Below, in pieces: positions 55,063 to 63,728 of a stretch of 64,000 bases of DNA. The DNA lies in the NCBI GenBank assembly GCA_036159515.1, contig JAYYEV010000043.1, positions 10,995 to 74,994 of the forward strand, read 5' to 3'. Both the position numbers and the translations under genes were made by a program. The DNA is from GCA-002727735 sp036159515 (GTDB lineage: Bacteria; Bacteroidota; Bacteroidia; Flavobacteriales_D; Parvicellaceae). The first letter of the stretch is position 1. Every line of letters starts with the position of its first letter. Below the pieces are notes generated by a model. It saw only the letters and a program-made list of their open reading frames with translations, did not search any database and had not been told where the DNA came from.

Positions 55063-56091
55063 TTACTGATTATATAGGTAATCTAAAACCGTTTGTCCAA
55101 CAGCCTTTAGTGTAGGCTTGTAAATGATCTCCATGTTATCGGCATGCGTATGATGAAAATGACCAAAATCAAATCTGCCAGAGTAAGGTCGGATATCGTA
55201 GTGGATTATATCAATAACCGGAATTTTTGCTATTTGATTGATGTAGGTGTGATCATCAGTTAAGGGTGGAGCAATTTTTTTTTGAAAATATTTTCCAAAA
55301 CCCAGATGCTCGCCAAGTTTCCATACTTTATTTAGATGAAAGCCCGCAAACCTTCTAGATATTTCTTCTTTTGGAAAAACTGCATTTTCAGCTCCTACCA
55401 TATCCAATAAAATTCCAAAATTGGGCCTTTTGTAATCGGGATTTAAATTGTAGCTCCAATATTGTGATCCTAAGCACCACGTGTCGTTCATGCTTTGTAA
55501 ATCAAAAAAACCATTGGTTTGTTGTGGTGCCCCATAATCTTCTACATCAAAAAATAAAAATTCAACACAGATGTCTAAAGAATCTTTGGATATTGCTCTA
55601 GCAATCTCGAGCAGTACACCCACTCCGCTGGCCCCGTCATTAGCGCCTAAGATAGGTTTAGTTTTATTCACACTATCTCTGTCGGCAAAGGGTCTAGTAT
55701 CCCAATGTGCGCAGAGAAGTACCTTTTTATCTGCATTTGGATTAATTGTTCCTGAAATATTTCTAAGTGGTAATTTACTCATGTTAAATGCGGTTACTTC
55801 ACCTATTTGTTCTGTGGTTTTAATTTGGTAAGAATTTAATTTTTTCACTAGCCAGTCTCCACAGGCGATGTGGTTTGCAGTATTAGGAATTCTGGGACCA
55901 AATGACACTTGCTTTTCAATAAAACTGTAGGCAGAGTCAGCATTAAAATTTGGACCCTTATTCCAAACTTCTTTTTTGGGCTTTACATTAATCGGGTTGT
56001 GCTTTTCATTGTTTTGATTGGAACAACTGTAGTTAATCATTCCAAAAATTAGAACAATTGTTATTGTAATAAAATTAAAGTTTTGACGCAT
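55063..56091 (-). CDS. Glutaminyl-peptide cyclotransferase (M28 family lipoprotein)
   Basis: 342 aa. Lipoprotein signal peptide (lipobox MINYSC, Cys23). The M28B core is a close fit to the animal-type glutaminyl cyclase known from Porphyromonas: VLLCAHWDTRPFAD, GANDGASGVGVLLE (zinc ligand Asp152), FFDVEDYG (Glu184), WCLGSQYW, LLDMVGAENA, TDDHTYI and a final VIDIIHYD. Single-zinc cyclases of this kind turn N-terminal Gln into pyroglutamate. Signal peptides in this window leave Gln at +1, which would give it substrates. Generic M28 aminopeptidase activity is the alternative. Gene is 5 bases upstream of polA. Confidence 0.82.
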   Translation of the reverse strand: MRQNFNFITITIVLIFGMINYSCSNQNNEKHNPINVKPKKEVWNKGPNFNADSAYSFIEKQVSFGPRIPNTANHIACGDWLVKKLNSYQIKTTEQIGEVTAFNMSKLPLRNISGTINPNADKKVLLCAHWDTRPFADRDSVNKTKPILGANDGASGVGVLLEIARAISKDSLDICVEFLFFDVEDYGAPQQTNGFFDLQSMNDTWCLGSQYWSYNLNPDYKRPNFGILLDMVGAENAVFPKEEISRRFAGFHLNKVWKLGEHLGFGKYFQKKIAPPLTDDHTYINQIAKIPVIDIIHYDIRPYSGRFDFGHFHHTHADNMEIIYKPTLKAVGQTVLDYLYNQ

Positions 56092-56179
56092 ACGATAAAG
56101 CTAAAATAACCAAGAACATCAAAAAAGATATTTTTTAGTTGTGTAATATTCCAATTAAAACTCGTTATTATCTAGTTTT

Positions 56180-56193
56180 ACATTTATAAATGT
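56180..56193. promoter_or_regulatory. Palindrome directly upstream of the sensor kinase
   Basis: ACATTTATAAATGT is a perfect 14-base dyad ending 7 bases before the ATG at 56201. Its half-site resembles that of the 43011 palindrome (ACATTT/AAATGT). A TAGTTTTA box at 56173-56180, one base off the -7 consensus, abuts it, so repressor binding could block this promoter. Confidence 0.4.
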
Positions 56194-56200
56194 GGTTTAA

Positions 56201-57697
56201 ATGAATCTCTATTCAAATAAACAAAGATGGAAACAAGTTCTCTTGTTGGCTGGATTATGTATAGTTGGACTAATCATCTGGCTTACATCTGTTATAGCTG
56301 ATAATGTAAAAAAAGCGGAGATTGAGAAGGTGCAGTTATGGAGTCAAGCCATAAAGAAAAAAGCAGAACTAGTTAGATTAACAAATGATGCATTTAATCA
56401 GTTAGCTTCAAAAGAAAGTGAAAAAGTACACATTTGGGCTCAAGCAACTAAAGAATTGGAAAAGCCTCTTGGCGATTACGGATTTGCATTACAAATTATT
56501 CAAAATAACAAAGATATCCCCCTTATTTTAAGAGATGGGTTAGGCCATTATGTTTCACATAAAAACATGAAATTAGACCCCGAAGACACCAATCTGATTG
56601 ATTCTCTATGTAGCTCATGGGGTGCTCAAAACAGTCCAATAGAAATAAATTATTTTGAAAATCGTAGACAAAAAATTTTTTATACCAATTCTGCCAACTA
56701 TTTCAAGCTAGAAGTATTAAGAGATTCATTATTAGATGCTTTTTCCGATGAAATCATGAATAATATAGCTCAGTTACCGGTCATATTTTGGAGTGATGAA
56801 GGAGATTCTTTAATTGCATCAAATACGGTAAACTTTGATACTCCAAGAGACGAAATGCTAAAGCAGATGAATAATATGCTTGAGGATAATTCACCAATTG
56901 AAATCGTTTTAGGTCCTGATCATAAGGGTAAAGTGTATTATAATAATTCAGCTATTTTTTTTCAATTACAGTATTTCCCCATCTTTTCTTTAGCTATAGT
57001 AGCCTTGTTTTTACTTATTGCTTACTTATCGTTTAGTTCCTTTAGAAAGGCTGAGCAGAATCAAGTTTGGGCAGGAATGGCTAAGGAAACAGCTCATCAA
57101 TTGGGAACCCCGTTGTCATCACTCCAGGGATGGATTACCCTTTTAAAAGAAGAGGGAGTCGAACACGAAGCATTTAATGAGATGGAAAAAGATATTAACC
57201 GACTAACTATAGTATCTGATCGATTCTCTAAAATTGGATCTAAGGTAGAGACAAATTCAACTAATATGGTTCAGTTTTTCCATGACTATATAGAATACAT
57301 GAAAAAAAGAATACCATCTACTATTGAATTAAAAGTATCCTTTAGCCATGAACAAATTTTTGCAGATATTAACCCCTCTTTGTTTAGTTGGGTAATTGAA
57401 AATTTACTTAAGAATGCGGCAGATGCAATGCAGGGAAAAGGAGTTGTTGAAGTTCAAATTAATAAAGATAATTCAGCAACGTCTATTTTAATTATAGATA
57501 GCGGTAAAGGCATACAATCCCACGTTCAAAAAAATATATTTGAACCTGGTTACACTACAAAAGATCGAGGATGGGGGCTTGGATTATCTTTGGTAAAACG
57601 AATTGTAGAAGGACATCACAAGGGAAAAGTTAGCGTTAAGTCTAGTAAATTAGATAAAGGAACTACTTTTGAAGTAGTGCTTCCAAACCTTAAATAA
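56201..57697 (+). CDS. Membrane sensor histidine kinase
   Basis: 498 aa. TM1 (about 13-33), a periplasmic domain of about 225 residues, TM2 (about 259-280), then a HisKA-like dimerisation helix with His299 in KETAHQLGTPLSSLQGW, a Bacteroidota-type H box, and an HATPase domain (WVIENLLKNAADAM, DSGKGIQ, GWGLGLSLVKRIVEGH). The periplasmic part is unassigned but could bind a small ligand. There is no response regulator next to it; the next gene is a PP2C-type phosphatase after 26 bases. Co-transcription suggests a joint pathway; whether phosphate passes to the phosphatase or to a distant regulator is open. Confidence 0.85.
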   Translation: MNLYSNKQRWKQVLLLAGLCIVGLIIWLTSVIADNVKKAEIEKVQLWSQAIKKKAELVRLTNDAFNQLASKESEKVHIWAQATKELEKPLGDYGFALQIIQNNKDIPLILRDGLGHYVSHKNMKLDPEDTNLIDSLCSSWGAQNSPIEINYFENRRQKIFYTNSANYFKLEVLRDSLLDAFSDEIMNNIAQLPVIFWSDEGDSLIASNTVNFDTPRDEMLKQMNNMLEDNSPIEIVLGPDHKGKVYYNNSAIFFQLQYFPIFSLAIVALFLLIAYLSFSSFRKAEQNQVWAGMAKETAHQLGTPLSSLQGWITLLKEEGVEHEAFNEMEKDINRLTIVSDRFSKIGSKVETNSTNMVQFFHDYIEYMKKRIPSTIELKVSFSHEQIFADINPSLFSWVIENLLKNAADAMQGKGVVEVQINKDNSATSILIIDSGKGIQSHVQKNIFEPGYTTKDRGWGLGLSLVKRIVEGHHKGKVSVKSSKLDKGTTFEVVLPNLK

Positions 57698-57723
57698 TTA
57701 TATTTCAAAAACAATAAGAAGTA

Positions 57724-59055
57724 ATGAATCGGATTTTCAGTTTTGTGCTAAGATTTCTTTTTTTAGTTTCTATTTTGAATTTTCCTTACAATTTTTTGGC
57801 AAAAAATAATCTTCAAATTGATAACGAAAGAAATGTAATCAATCAGTTAGAAACAGAAATTCACAAACAAGATTTTATAATTGCATTTGTTGTTTTTTTA
57901 TTCTTTCTCTTAATTGCTTTATGGGTTTTAGGAAAGAAAAATAGGAAACTAAGGAAGATGGCCACTTTTGCAGAAAATGATCCTAATGTAGTACTAGAGC
58001 TGGATTTAGATTTTAAGTTAAAGTATTGTAATGAAGCAGCCATGAAGCATGAGAATCTGGTTGAACTGATGTATGAAAGACACCCTTCAAGAAAAAAGTT
58101 TGAGTATTTATTGGATAAGACCATCAAAAATAAAAAAACAGGTAAATACATATTTGATGAACCATTTGTATTAGACAGTACTTATTTTTCTTTGAATTTA
58201 TATGTCAATAAGGAAATGAAATTTCTAAGAGCTTACATGTCTGATATAACCGAAAAAACACTCTTACAAGAAAAAATTACAAAACAACGAGATTCTATAG
58301 TAGATAGCCTTAATTATGCTAAATATATCCAGCGTTCATTATTGCCTGATGTCAAAAAGATGGAAAATTATTTTGGGGAAAATTTAATTTATTCCATGCC
58401 AAAAGATATTGTTGGTGGAGATTTTTATTGGTTTAAAACATTTGGAGAAAAAGCAATTTTGATTGCTGCAGATTGTACAGGCCATGGAGTCCCTGGTGGA
58501 TTTATTACCATGCTAGGAAGTTTATTGATAGAAACTTCTACTGGAGAAAATATTAAATCCCCTGAAATCATTTTAAGTGATCTTAACCGTGGATTAGTAA
58601 CTCTTTTGAAGCAAGAAGAAGAAGATTCTATTCAAGATGGGATGGATTTAGCCATTTGTCTTATAGACAGGGAACAGAAGACAATTAAGTTTAGCGGTTC
58701 AAGAAATGGTATTTACATCATTCATAATGATGGTAACATTTCAAATTTTAGTGGGGATTCAGTACCTGTTGGAGGTGTGTATTCTAAAAGACATAATCCG
58801 CTTGACCGTGAATATGAAATGCACGAAATTAACCTAAAAGAAAATGATTGGGTTTTTATGTATAGTGATGGATTCTATGATCAATTCGGAGGGCCAAAAA
58901 ATAAATCTATGGGTAGTAGCCGATTTAAAAACTATTTAAAAGAGGCTGTGCTAACCCAAAAAACTACTTCTTATGAGATGAATCAATTCTTCAATGAATG
59001 GAAAGGTACTCATGAACAGATAGATGATGTACTGGTAATCGGATTTAAACTTTAA
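57724..59055 (+). CDS. SpoIIE/PP2C-type serine phosphatase with PAS-like domain
   Basis: 443 aa. Signal-peptide-like or TM start (about 5-25), a TM at about 50-68, a PAS-like domain (about 85-180), a helix with DSLNYAKYIQRSLLP (RsbU-type linker) and the phosphatase domain with metal ligands in VGGDFYW, AADCTGHGVPGGF, QDGMDLAICLID, YSDGFYDQFGG and QIDDVLVIGF. Such proteins usually dephosphorylate anti-anti-sigma (STAS) proteins in partner switching; no STAS or anti-sigma gene is in the window. The adjacent kinase makes this an unusual pairing to test. Confidence 0.85.
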   Translation: MNRIFSFVLRFLFLVSILNFPYNFLAKNNLQIDNERNVINQLETEIHKQDFIIAFVVFLFFLLIALWVLGKKNRKLRKMATFAENDPNVVLELDLDFKLKYCNEAAMKHENLVELMYERHPSRKKFEYLLDKTIKNKKTGKYIFDEPFVLDSTYFSLNLYVNKEMKFLRAYMSDITEKTLLQEKITKQRDSIVDSLNYAKYIQRSLLPDVKKMENYFGENLIYSMPKDIVGGDFYWFKTFGEKAILIAADCTGHGVPGGFITMLGSLLIETSTGENIKSPEIILSDLNRGLVTLLKQEEEDSIQDGMDLAICLIDREQKTIKFSGSRNGIYIIHNDGNISNFSGDSVPVGGVYSKRHNPLDREYEMHEINLKENDWVFMYSDGFYDQFGGPKNKSMGSSRFKNYLKEAVLTQKTTSYEMNQFFNEWKGTHEQIDDVLVIGFKL

Positions 59056-59100
59056 GCATATCGAAGTTTAGTATAATCGACTTTTATTTATTAGTTTTTA

Positions 59101-59108
59101 TACATTTG
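59101..59108 (+). promoter_or_regulatory. Candidate -7 box (TACATTTG) for the aldehyde dehydrogenase
   Basis: TACATTTG fits TAnnTTTG and lies 41 bases before the ATG at 59150, predicting a leader of about 36 nt, the longest among the candidates seen here. No clear -33 TTG. Confidence 0.45.
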
Positions 59109-59149
59109 CGCCAAAATTCTACAACACTTAACTATCACATTTTTACATT

Positions 59150-60685
59150 ATGAATATTCAAAGTATTTTATCCTCTTTAGGAGTTGAATCAAAAAACAGT
59201 GGTGCTGCTATTGGGGCCAATTGGTTAACTACTAGTGGTAACACCATTTCATCATTTTCACCAGTAGATGGCAATTTAATTGGTGAAGTGACTGCAGCAA
59301 ATGAAAAAGATTATGAAGATTGTATTCGTTCAGCACAGGAAGCATTTGTGGATTGGCGTATGGTTCCTGCACCTCAAAGAGGTGAAATAGTCAGGCAATT
59401 TGGAGATGCTTTAAGAGCTAAAAAGGAAGATTTAGGGGCATTGGTTTCCTATGAAATGGGAAAATCTTATCAAGAAGGATTAGGAGAAGTTCAAGAAATG
59501 ATTGATATCTGCGATTTTGCGGTGGGCCTTTCAAGACAACTTCACGGATTAACCATGCATTCAGAACGTCCACTACACAGAATGTACGAGCAATATCACC
59601 CACTTGGAATAGTTGGAATTATCTCAGCTTTTAATTTTCCAGTTGCCGTATGGGCCTGGAATACGGCTCTAGCTTGGATTTGTGGCGATGTTTGCATTTG
59701 GAAGCCATCAGAAAAGGCTCCTTTATGTGCTATTGCGTGTCAAAAAATAATGGCTGAGGTATTGAAGAATAATAATCTACACGGTGGAATTTGCACCTTG
59801 GTTATTGGAGAGGCTGAATTGGGTAAAATAATGGCGGCCGATAAGAGAATTCCATTAGTTTCAGCTACGGGCTCTACCAGAATGGGAAAATCAGTAGGCC
59901 AAGTAGTTGGAGAAAGATTAGGAAAATCATTGCTTGAACTAGGGGGTAATAATGCTGTTATTCTTACTCCAGATGCAGACCTTAAAATGGTTATTCCTGC
60001 ACTAGTATTTGGTGCAGTTGGTACAACTGGACAGAGATGTACATCAACAAGAAGGTTAATTATACATGAAAGTATTTATGAGAATGTAAAGCAAGCTATG
60101 GTAAGTGCTTACAAACAACTTAAGATTGGTAATCCATTAGATGAAACTAATCACGTTGGCCCATTAATCGATAAAGATGCTGTTGAGATGTATGAAAATG
60201 CCATTGAATCTGCTAAAGAAGAGGGTGGTAACGTAATTGTAGAAGGTGGAAAATTATCTGGTGAAGGATATGAAAGTAACTGTTATGTTAAGCCTGTTAT
60301 CATCGAAGCTGAAAACCAATTCCAAATTGTCCAACATGAAACTTTTGCACCCATTCTATACTTACTTAAATATAGTGGGGATGTGAATGAAGCTATTGCA
60401 ATTCAAAATAATGTTCCTCAAGGGCTTTCATCTGCGATTATGACCACAAATATGAGAGAGCAAGAAGCATTTTTATCTCATGCTGGTTCAGATTGTGGCA
60501 TCGCTAACGTGAATATAGGCACTTCTGGTGCTGAAATTGGAGGAGCATTTGGAGGAGAAAAAGAAACAGGAGGAGGAAGAGAATCGGGATCGGATGCTTG
60601 GAAAATTTACATGAGAAGACAAACCAATACCATTAACTGGGGAACCTCTCTTCCATTAGCACAAGGGATAAAGTTTGAGATTTAA
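59150..60685 (+). CDS. ALDH7-type aldehyde dehydrogenase (alpha-aminoadipic semialdehyde-like)
   Basis: 511 aa. Catalytic Cys297 in GTTGQRCTSTRR and Glu263 in LLELGGNNAV are in place; the Rossmann region SATGSTRMGKSVGQVVGERL and the C-terminal GGEKETGGGRESGSDAWK are hallmarks of the ALDH7/AmaB group (antiquitin), which oxidises 2-aminoadipate 6-semialdehyde in lysine breakdown, or related aldehydes in osmotic and oxidative stress. No other lysine-pathway gene is nearby, so the substrate is open. The stop overlaps that of the converging trpS by 4 bases. Confidence 0.88.
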   Translation: MNIQSILSSLGVESKNSGAAIGANWLTTSGNTISSFSPVDGNLIGEVTAANEKDYEDCIRSAQEAFVDWRMVPAPQRGEIVRQFGDALRAKKEDLGALVSYEMGKSYQEGLGEVQEMIDICDFAVGLSRQLHGLTMHSERPLHRMYEQYHPLGIVGIISAFNFPVAVWAWNTALAWICGDVCIWKPSEKAPLCAIACQKIMAEVLKNNNLHGGICTLVIGEAELGKIMAADKRIPLVSATGSTRMGKSVGQVVGERLGKSLLELGGNNAVILTPDADLKMVIPALVFGAVGTTGQRCTSTRRLIIHESIYENVKQAMVSAYKQLKIGNPLDETNHVGPLIDKDAVEMYENAIESAKEEGGNVIVEGGKLSGEGYESNCYVKPVIIEAENQFQIVQHETFAPILYLLKYSGDVNEAIAIQNNVPQGLSSAIMTTNMREQEAFLSHAGSDCGIANVNIGTSGAEIGGAFGGEKETGGGRESGSDAWKIYMRRQTNTINWGTSLPLAQGIKFEI

Positions 60686-61656
60686 TTGTAGCCTAAGCTA
60701 ATTCTAACACGTTCTAAGGTGGCTTTGGCCACCTTTTTTGCTTTTTGAGCACCCTCCATAAGTACTTCCTCTACTTCCTTGGGGTTGTTTTGGTAATGCT
60801 CAAATTTTGCTCTTTCTTCTGAGAATGAAGAAACTACTTTTTCTAATAATTCTTTCTTGGCGTGCCCCCATCCATATCCACCAGCTTTTAATTTATCGGA
60901 CATTGTTTTAGCTTCTTCATCAGAAGCTAATAATTTATAAAGCTGGTATACTGTTGCACTATTAGGGTCTTTGGGTTCTTCTAAAGGAGTATTGTCGGTA
61001 ATTATATTTTTATTAATTAATTTCTTTATGGCATTTTCAGTATCGAATACATCAATGGTGTTGTTTCTAGATTTACTCATTTTTTCGCCATCAGTACCTA
61101 ATATGAGTTGAGCATCTTGTTGCAGAATGGGTTCTGGAAGTACAAAAATTTCACCGTGTTTATGATTAATACGTGAGGCTACATCGCGAGTCATTTCTAG
61201 GTGTTGTAATTGATCTTTTCCTACAGGAACAAAATCGGCATCATAGAGCAAGATGTCAGATGCCATTAGCATGGGGTAAGCAAATAGACCAGAATTTACA
61301 TCTTCCAATCGGTCTGATTTATCTTTAAAAGAATGAGCTAATTTGAGTCTTTGATAGGGGAAATAGCAATTTAAGTACCATGCAAGCTCTGTACATTCTA
61401 CTACATCTGATTGCCTGTAAAAAGTAGTTTTATTGGGATCTAGACCACAAGCCAACCATGTGGCTGCTACTTGAAACGTGTTGTTTTTTAACGTTTCTTT
61501 ATCTTTGAGTTGAGTAAGTGAATGCAAGTCAGCAATGAATAAGAAAGAATCATTATTAGCTTCGTTAGCTAATTCTATAGCTGGCTTTATAGCCCCTAAT
61601 ATATTTCCTAAATGAGGTCTTCCAGTACTTTGTATTCCAGTAAGAATTCTTGCCAT
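60682..61656 (-). CDS. trpS: Tryptophan--tRNA ligase
   Basis: 324 aa class I synthetase. HIGH-type GRPHLGNILGA (12-22), KMSKS with TDGEKMSKSRNN (about 190-201), and VPVGKDQLQHLEMTRD as the ATP/tryptophan site. Length is usual for bacterial TrpRS. It charges tRNA-Trp. The gene is alone, converging on the aldehyde dehydrogenase and divergent from plsC (69 bases). Confidence 0.95.
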   Translation of the reverse strand: MARILTGIQSTGRPHLGNILGAIKPAIELANEANNDSFLFIADLHSLTQLKDKETLKNNTFQVAATWLACGLDPNKTTFYRQSDVVECTELAWYLNCYFPYQRLKLAHSFKDKSDRLEDVNSGLFAYPMLMASDILLYDADFVPVGKDQLQHLEMTRDVASRINHKHGEIFVLPEPILQQDAQLILGTDGEKMSKSRNNTIDVFDTENAIKKLINKNIITDNTPLEEPKDPNSATVYQLYKLLASDEEAKTMSDKLKAGGYGWGHAKKELLEKVVSSFSEERAKFEHYQNNPKEVEEVLMEGAQKAKKVAKATLERVRISLGYN

Positions 61657-61725
61657 TTTAATTATTAATTCTAAATTTTAAAGTTTAAACTTAGACAGAA
61701 ATTTAATATCCTTAGCTTCATAAAG

Positions 61726-62460
61726 TTGAAAAAATTACAATCATACTTGTATTACTTCTATTTTGCCTTAGTATATATCCTATTCTCTTTTATTTTGGGG
61801 CCCATAATTTTTCTCTTTGTAAGAGGAAAAAATAAGTTTCGTAGAGCTAGGAGAATTAAAATATTTTGGGCAAAATGGATGATGTTTTTTGTAGGAATTA
61901 AATACGAAACCAAAATGGAGTCCACGATTCCATTTAATCAGCCTTACATCATTTGTCCTAACCATAAGTCTTATTTAGATATCGTATTAATGTATTTGAT
62001 AATTCCTCATGACTTTGCATTTATTGGAAAATCCGAGCTACTAAAATGGCCTGTTGTTCGAATTTTCTTTAAAAGAGGTGTAGATATCCCAGTGTATAGA
62101 GATAGTATAGCAAGGGCTGCAAAGTGCTTAGCACAAGCAAGCGATGAGTTAAATAAGGGACGAAGTGTAGTTGTTTTTCCTGAAGGAGGATGGGATGATA
62201 ATCCTGGAATGAGAAGGTTTAAAAATGGAGCTTTTCAATTAGCAATTGACAACGGTGTACGAATTTTGCCAGTTACTTTTAAAAATAATTATAGCTTATT
62301 TACAGACCATACTGACTTTTCTGGTAATGCAAAGCCTGGTTTAGCTAAAATTGTAATGCACAAGCCCATTGAAACGGAATCTCTTTCTAGGAAAGAATTA
62401 GTATCTTTGAGAGACGAAACATTTAATATCATCAAAAACGAATTAGATTGTGAAAATTAA
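61726..62460 (+). CDS. plsC: 1-acyl-sn-glycerol-3-phosphate acyltransferase
   Basis: 244 aa, TTG start. TM or amphipathic N-terminus (about 6-32); block I NHKSYLD (HX4D), block III FPEGGWDD and LPVTFKN. It makes phosphatidic acid from lysophosphatidic acid at the inner membrane. Compared with the acyltransferase at 22543 (HX5D, long C-terminal membrane part), this is the standard PlsC form. The stop overlaps the gatC GTG start by 11 bases, so the genes are coupled. Confidence 0.88.
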   Translation: MKKLQSYLYYFYFALVYILFSFILGPIIFLFVRGKNKFRRARRIKIFWAKWMMFFVGIKYETKMESTIPFNQPYIICPNHKSYLDIVLMYLIIPHDFAFIGKSELLKWPVVRIFFKRGVDIPVYRDSIARAAKCLAQASDELNKGRSVVVFPEGGWDDNPGMRRFKNGAFQLAIDNGVRILPVTFKNNYSLFTDHTDFSGNAKPGLAKIVMHKPIETESLSRKELVSLRDETFNIIKNELDCEN

Positions 62461-62740
62461 TGAAGAAACCATTTTAAAGCTAGCGTCTCTTTCCAAACTA
62501 AAATTCGAAAAAAAGGAAAAGGATCTTATCACCAATGATATGCAAAAGATGATTGACTTTATCCAAACCTTAGAAGAGATAGATACAGATGGAGTAAAGC
62601 CGTTGATTCACATGACAGAGGGCTTTAACAACTGGAGAGAAGATGAAGTTAAAGATATGCTAGATCAAAAGGAAGCATTAAGAAATGGACCACAATCGGA
62701 TTCTACTTATTTTAAAATCCCTAAAGTTTTAGATAAGTAA
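62450..62740 (+). CDS. gatC: Aspartyl/glutamyl-tRNA amidotransferase subunit C
   Basis: 96 aa. GTG start within the plsC end; the nearby ATG at 62460 is out of frame. The GatC pattern is clear: LKLASLSKLKF, DMQKMIDFIQTLEEIDTDGVKPL and a C-terminal REDEV and ALRNGP segment. It stabilises GatA and bridges GatA and GatB. Its gene is 12 kb from gatA. It converges on the bacilliredoxin gene with 1 base between stops. Confidence 0.93.
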   Translation: MKINEETILKLASLSKLKFEKKEKDLITNDMQKMIDFIQTLEEIDTDGVKPLIHMTEGFNNWREDEVKDMLDQKEALRNGPQSDSTYFKIPKVLDK

Positions 62741-62741
62741 T

Positions 62742-63155
62742 TTAGCAGAACTCATCAAATGCTGCAACAAGGTTTTCAGCTATTATTTCTGCAGGTTGAC
62801 CTTCAATATGATGTCTTTCAATAAAATGAACCAATTGACCCCTTTTAAATAGAGCCATACTAGGGGAAGATGGTGGATAGGGAAGGCAATATTTTCTTAC
62901 CTGGTTAGTCGCTTCTGTGTGGAAGCCAGCAAAGACCGTTAATATTTCGTCTGGCTTTTTGCCATTTTCAATAGCCATTTTTGCTGCGGGTCTTGCATTT
63001 CTTGCTGCACAACCACAAACCGAATTGATGACTACCAATTGGGTTCCTTCTGAAACGTTAAGATGTTGGTCTACTTCTTCTGATGAGGTTAGTTCTTTAA
63101 ACCCCTTTGCGGTTAAATCTTCTCTAAACGGAGCTACAACTTCTGCTGGATACAT
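62742..63155 (-). CDS. Bacilliredoxin BrxA/BrxB family protein
   Basis: 137 aa thioredoxin-like protein. The CGC redox motif in NSVCGCAARNARPA (about 45-58) and the YPAEVVAPFREDL start are diagnostic of the BrxA/B (DUF1094) family, which removes bacillithiol from proteins in Firmicutes and is also found in Bacteroidota. It acts in thiol redox repair in the cytoplasm. Other low-molecular-weight thiol genes are not in the window. It is close to sodA, another oxidative-stress gene, though separately transcribed. Confidence 0.92.
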   Translation of the reverse strand: MYPAEVVAPFREDLTAKGFKELTSSEEVDQHLNVSEGTQLVVINSVCGCAARNARPAAKMAIENGKKPDEILTVFAGFHTEATNQVRKYCLPYPPSSPSMALFKRGQLVHFIERHHIEGQPAEIIAENLVAAFDEFC

Positions 63156-63175
63156 ATCTATTTTATTAGTTACAG

Positions 63176-63183
63176 CAAAATTA
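63176..63183 (-). promoter_or_regulatory. Candidate -7 box (TAATTTTG) for the bacilliredoxin gene
   Basis: On the minus strand TAATTTTG fits TAnnTTTG and lies 20 bases before the ATG at 63155, giving a leader of about 15 nt. Confidence 0.42.
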
Positions 63184-63212
63184 AATCTTTTTCATTAATA
63201 GAGGTAAATATT

Positions 63213-63653
63213 TTAACGTTTTGCGTTAAAAAATCGCTTTAAGATTTGACTACATTCATGTTCTAGTACTGGGCCTTTTACTTTAGTGCTAGGGTGTACA
63301 ATACTTGGGTTTGTTTTTTTAAATCCTCTTTTTGGGTCAGAAGTACCATAAACAATCTCACCAATTCTAGTCCAAAATGATGCACCAGCACACATAACAC
63401 AAGGCTCTAAGGTGACATATAGTTTACACTCGTTTAAATATTTGCTTTGCAAATAATAACTGGCTGAGGTAAAAACTTGCATTTCTGCATGTGCAGTAAA
63501 ATCAATTAATTTTTCACAAAGATTATGTCCTCGAGCAATTATTTTGTTTTTGTATACAATTATGGCTCCAACAGGGACTTCGTCTTTTTCAAAGGCAACG
63601 TGGGCTTCATCCAAGGCCTTTCTCATAAAGTATTCGTCATTAAATGGATTCAT
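63213..63653 (-). CDS. tadA: tRNA adenosine deaminase / nucleoside deaminase
   Basis: 146 aa. Zinc site with HAE (His55, catalytic Glu57) and PCVMCAG (Cys85, Cys88), and the FTAHAEMQ and YVTLEPCVMC contexts of TadA. It makes inosine at the wobble position of tRNA-Arg(ACG); the tRNA-Arg in this window has a TCG anticodon and is not its substrate. A guanine/cytosine deaminase is less likely. It is divergent from sodA with back-to-back promoter boxes. Confidence 0.9.
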   Translation of the reverse strand: MNPFNDEYFMRKALDEAHVAFEKDEVPVGAIIVYKNKIIARGHNLCEKLIDFTAHAEMQVFTSASYYLQSKYLNECKLYVTLEPCVMCAGASFWTRIGEIVYGTSDPKRGFKKTNPSIVHPSTKVKGPVLEHECSQILKRFFNAKR

Positions 63654-63679
63654 TTTAATGATGTTTTTTCAAAATAAAA

Positions 63680-63687
63680 CAAAAATA
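63680..63687 (-). promoter_or_regulatory. Candidate -7 box (TATTTTTG) for tadA
   Basis: On the minus strand TATTTTTG fits TAnnTTTG, 26 bases before the tadA ATG (63653). It is 2 bases from the opposing sodA box. Confidence 0.42.
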
Positions 63688-63689
63688 AA

Positions 63690-63697
63690 TAGCTTTG
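63690..63697 (+). promoter_or_regulatory. Candidate -7 box (TAGCTTTG) for sodA
   Basis: TAGCTTTG fits TAnnTTTG, 31 bases before the sodA ATG at 63729, predicting a leader of about 25 nt. It is adjacent to the opposite-facing tadA box. Confidence 0.45.
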
Positions 63698-63728
63698 GTG
63701 TAAATTTTAAAACACTAAAAATACGATA

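Noticed and set aside
61681..61692. AAGTTTAAACTT palindrome between trpS and plsC
   Set aside because: AT-rich 12-mer without supporting promoter spacing or a repeated copy.
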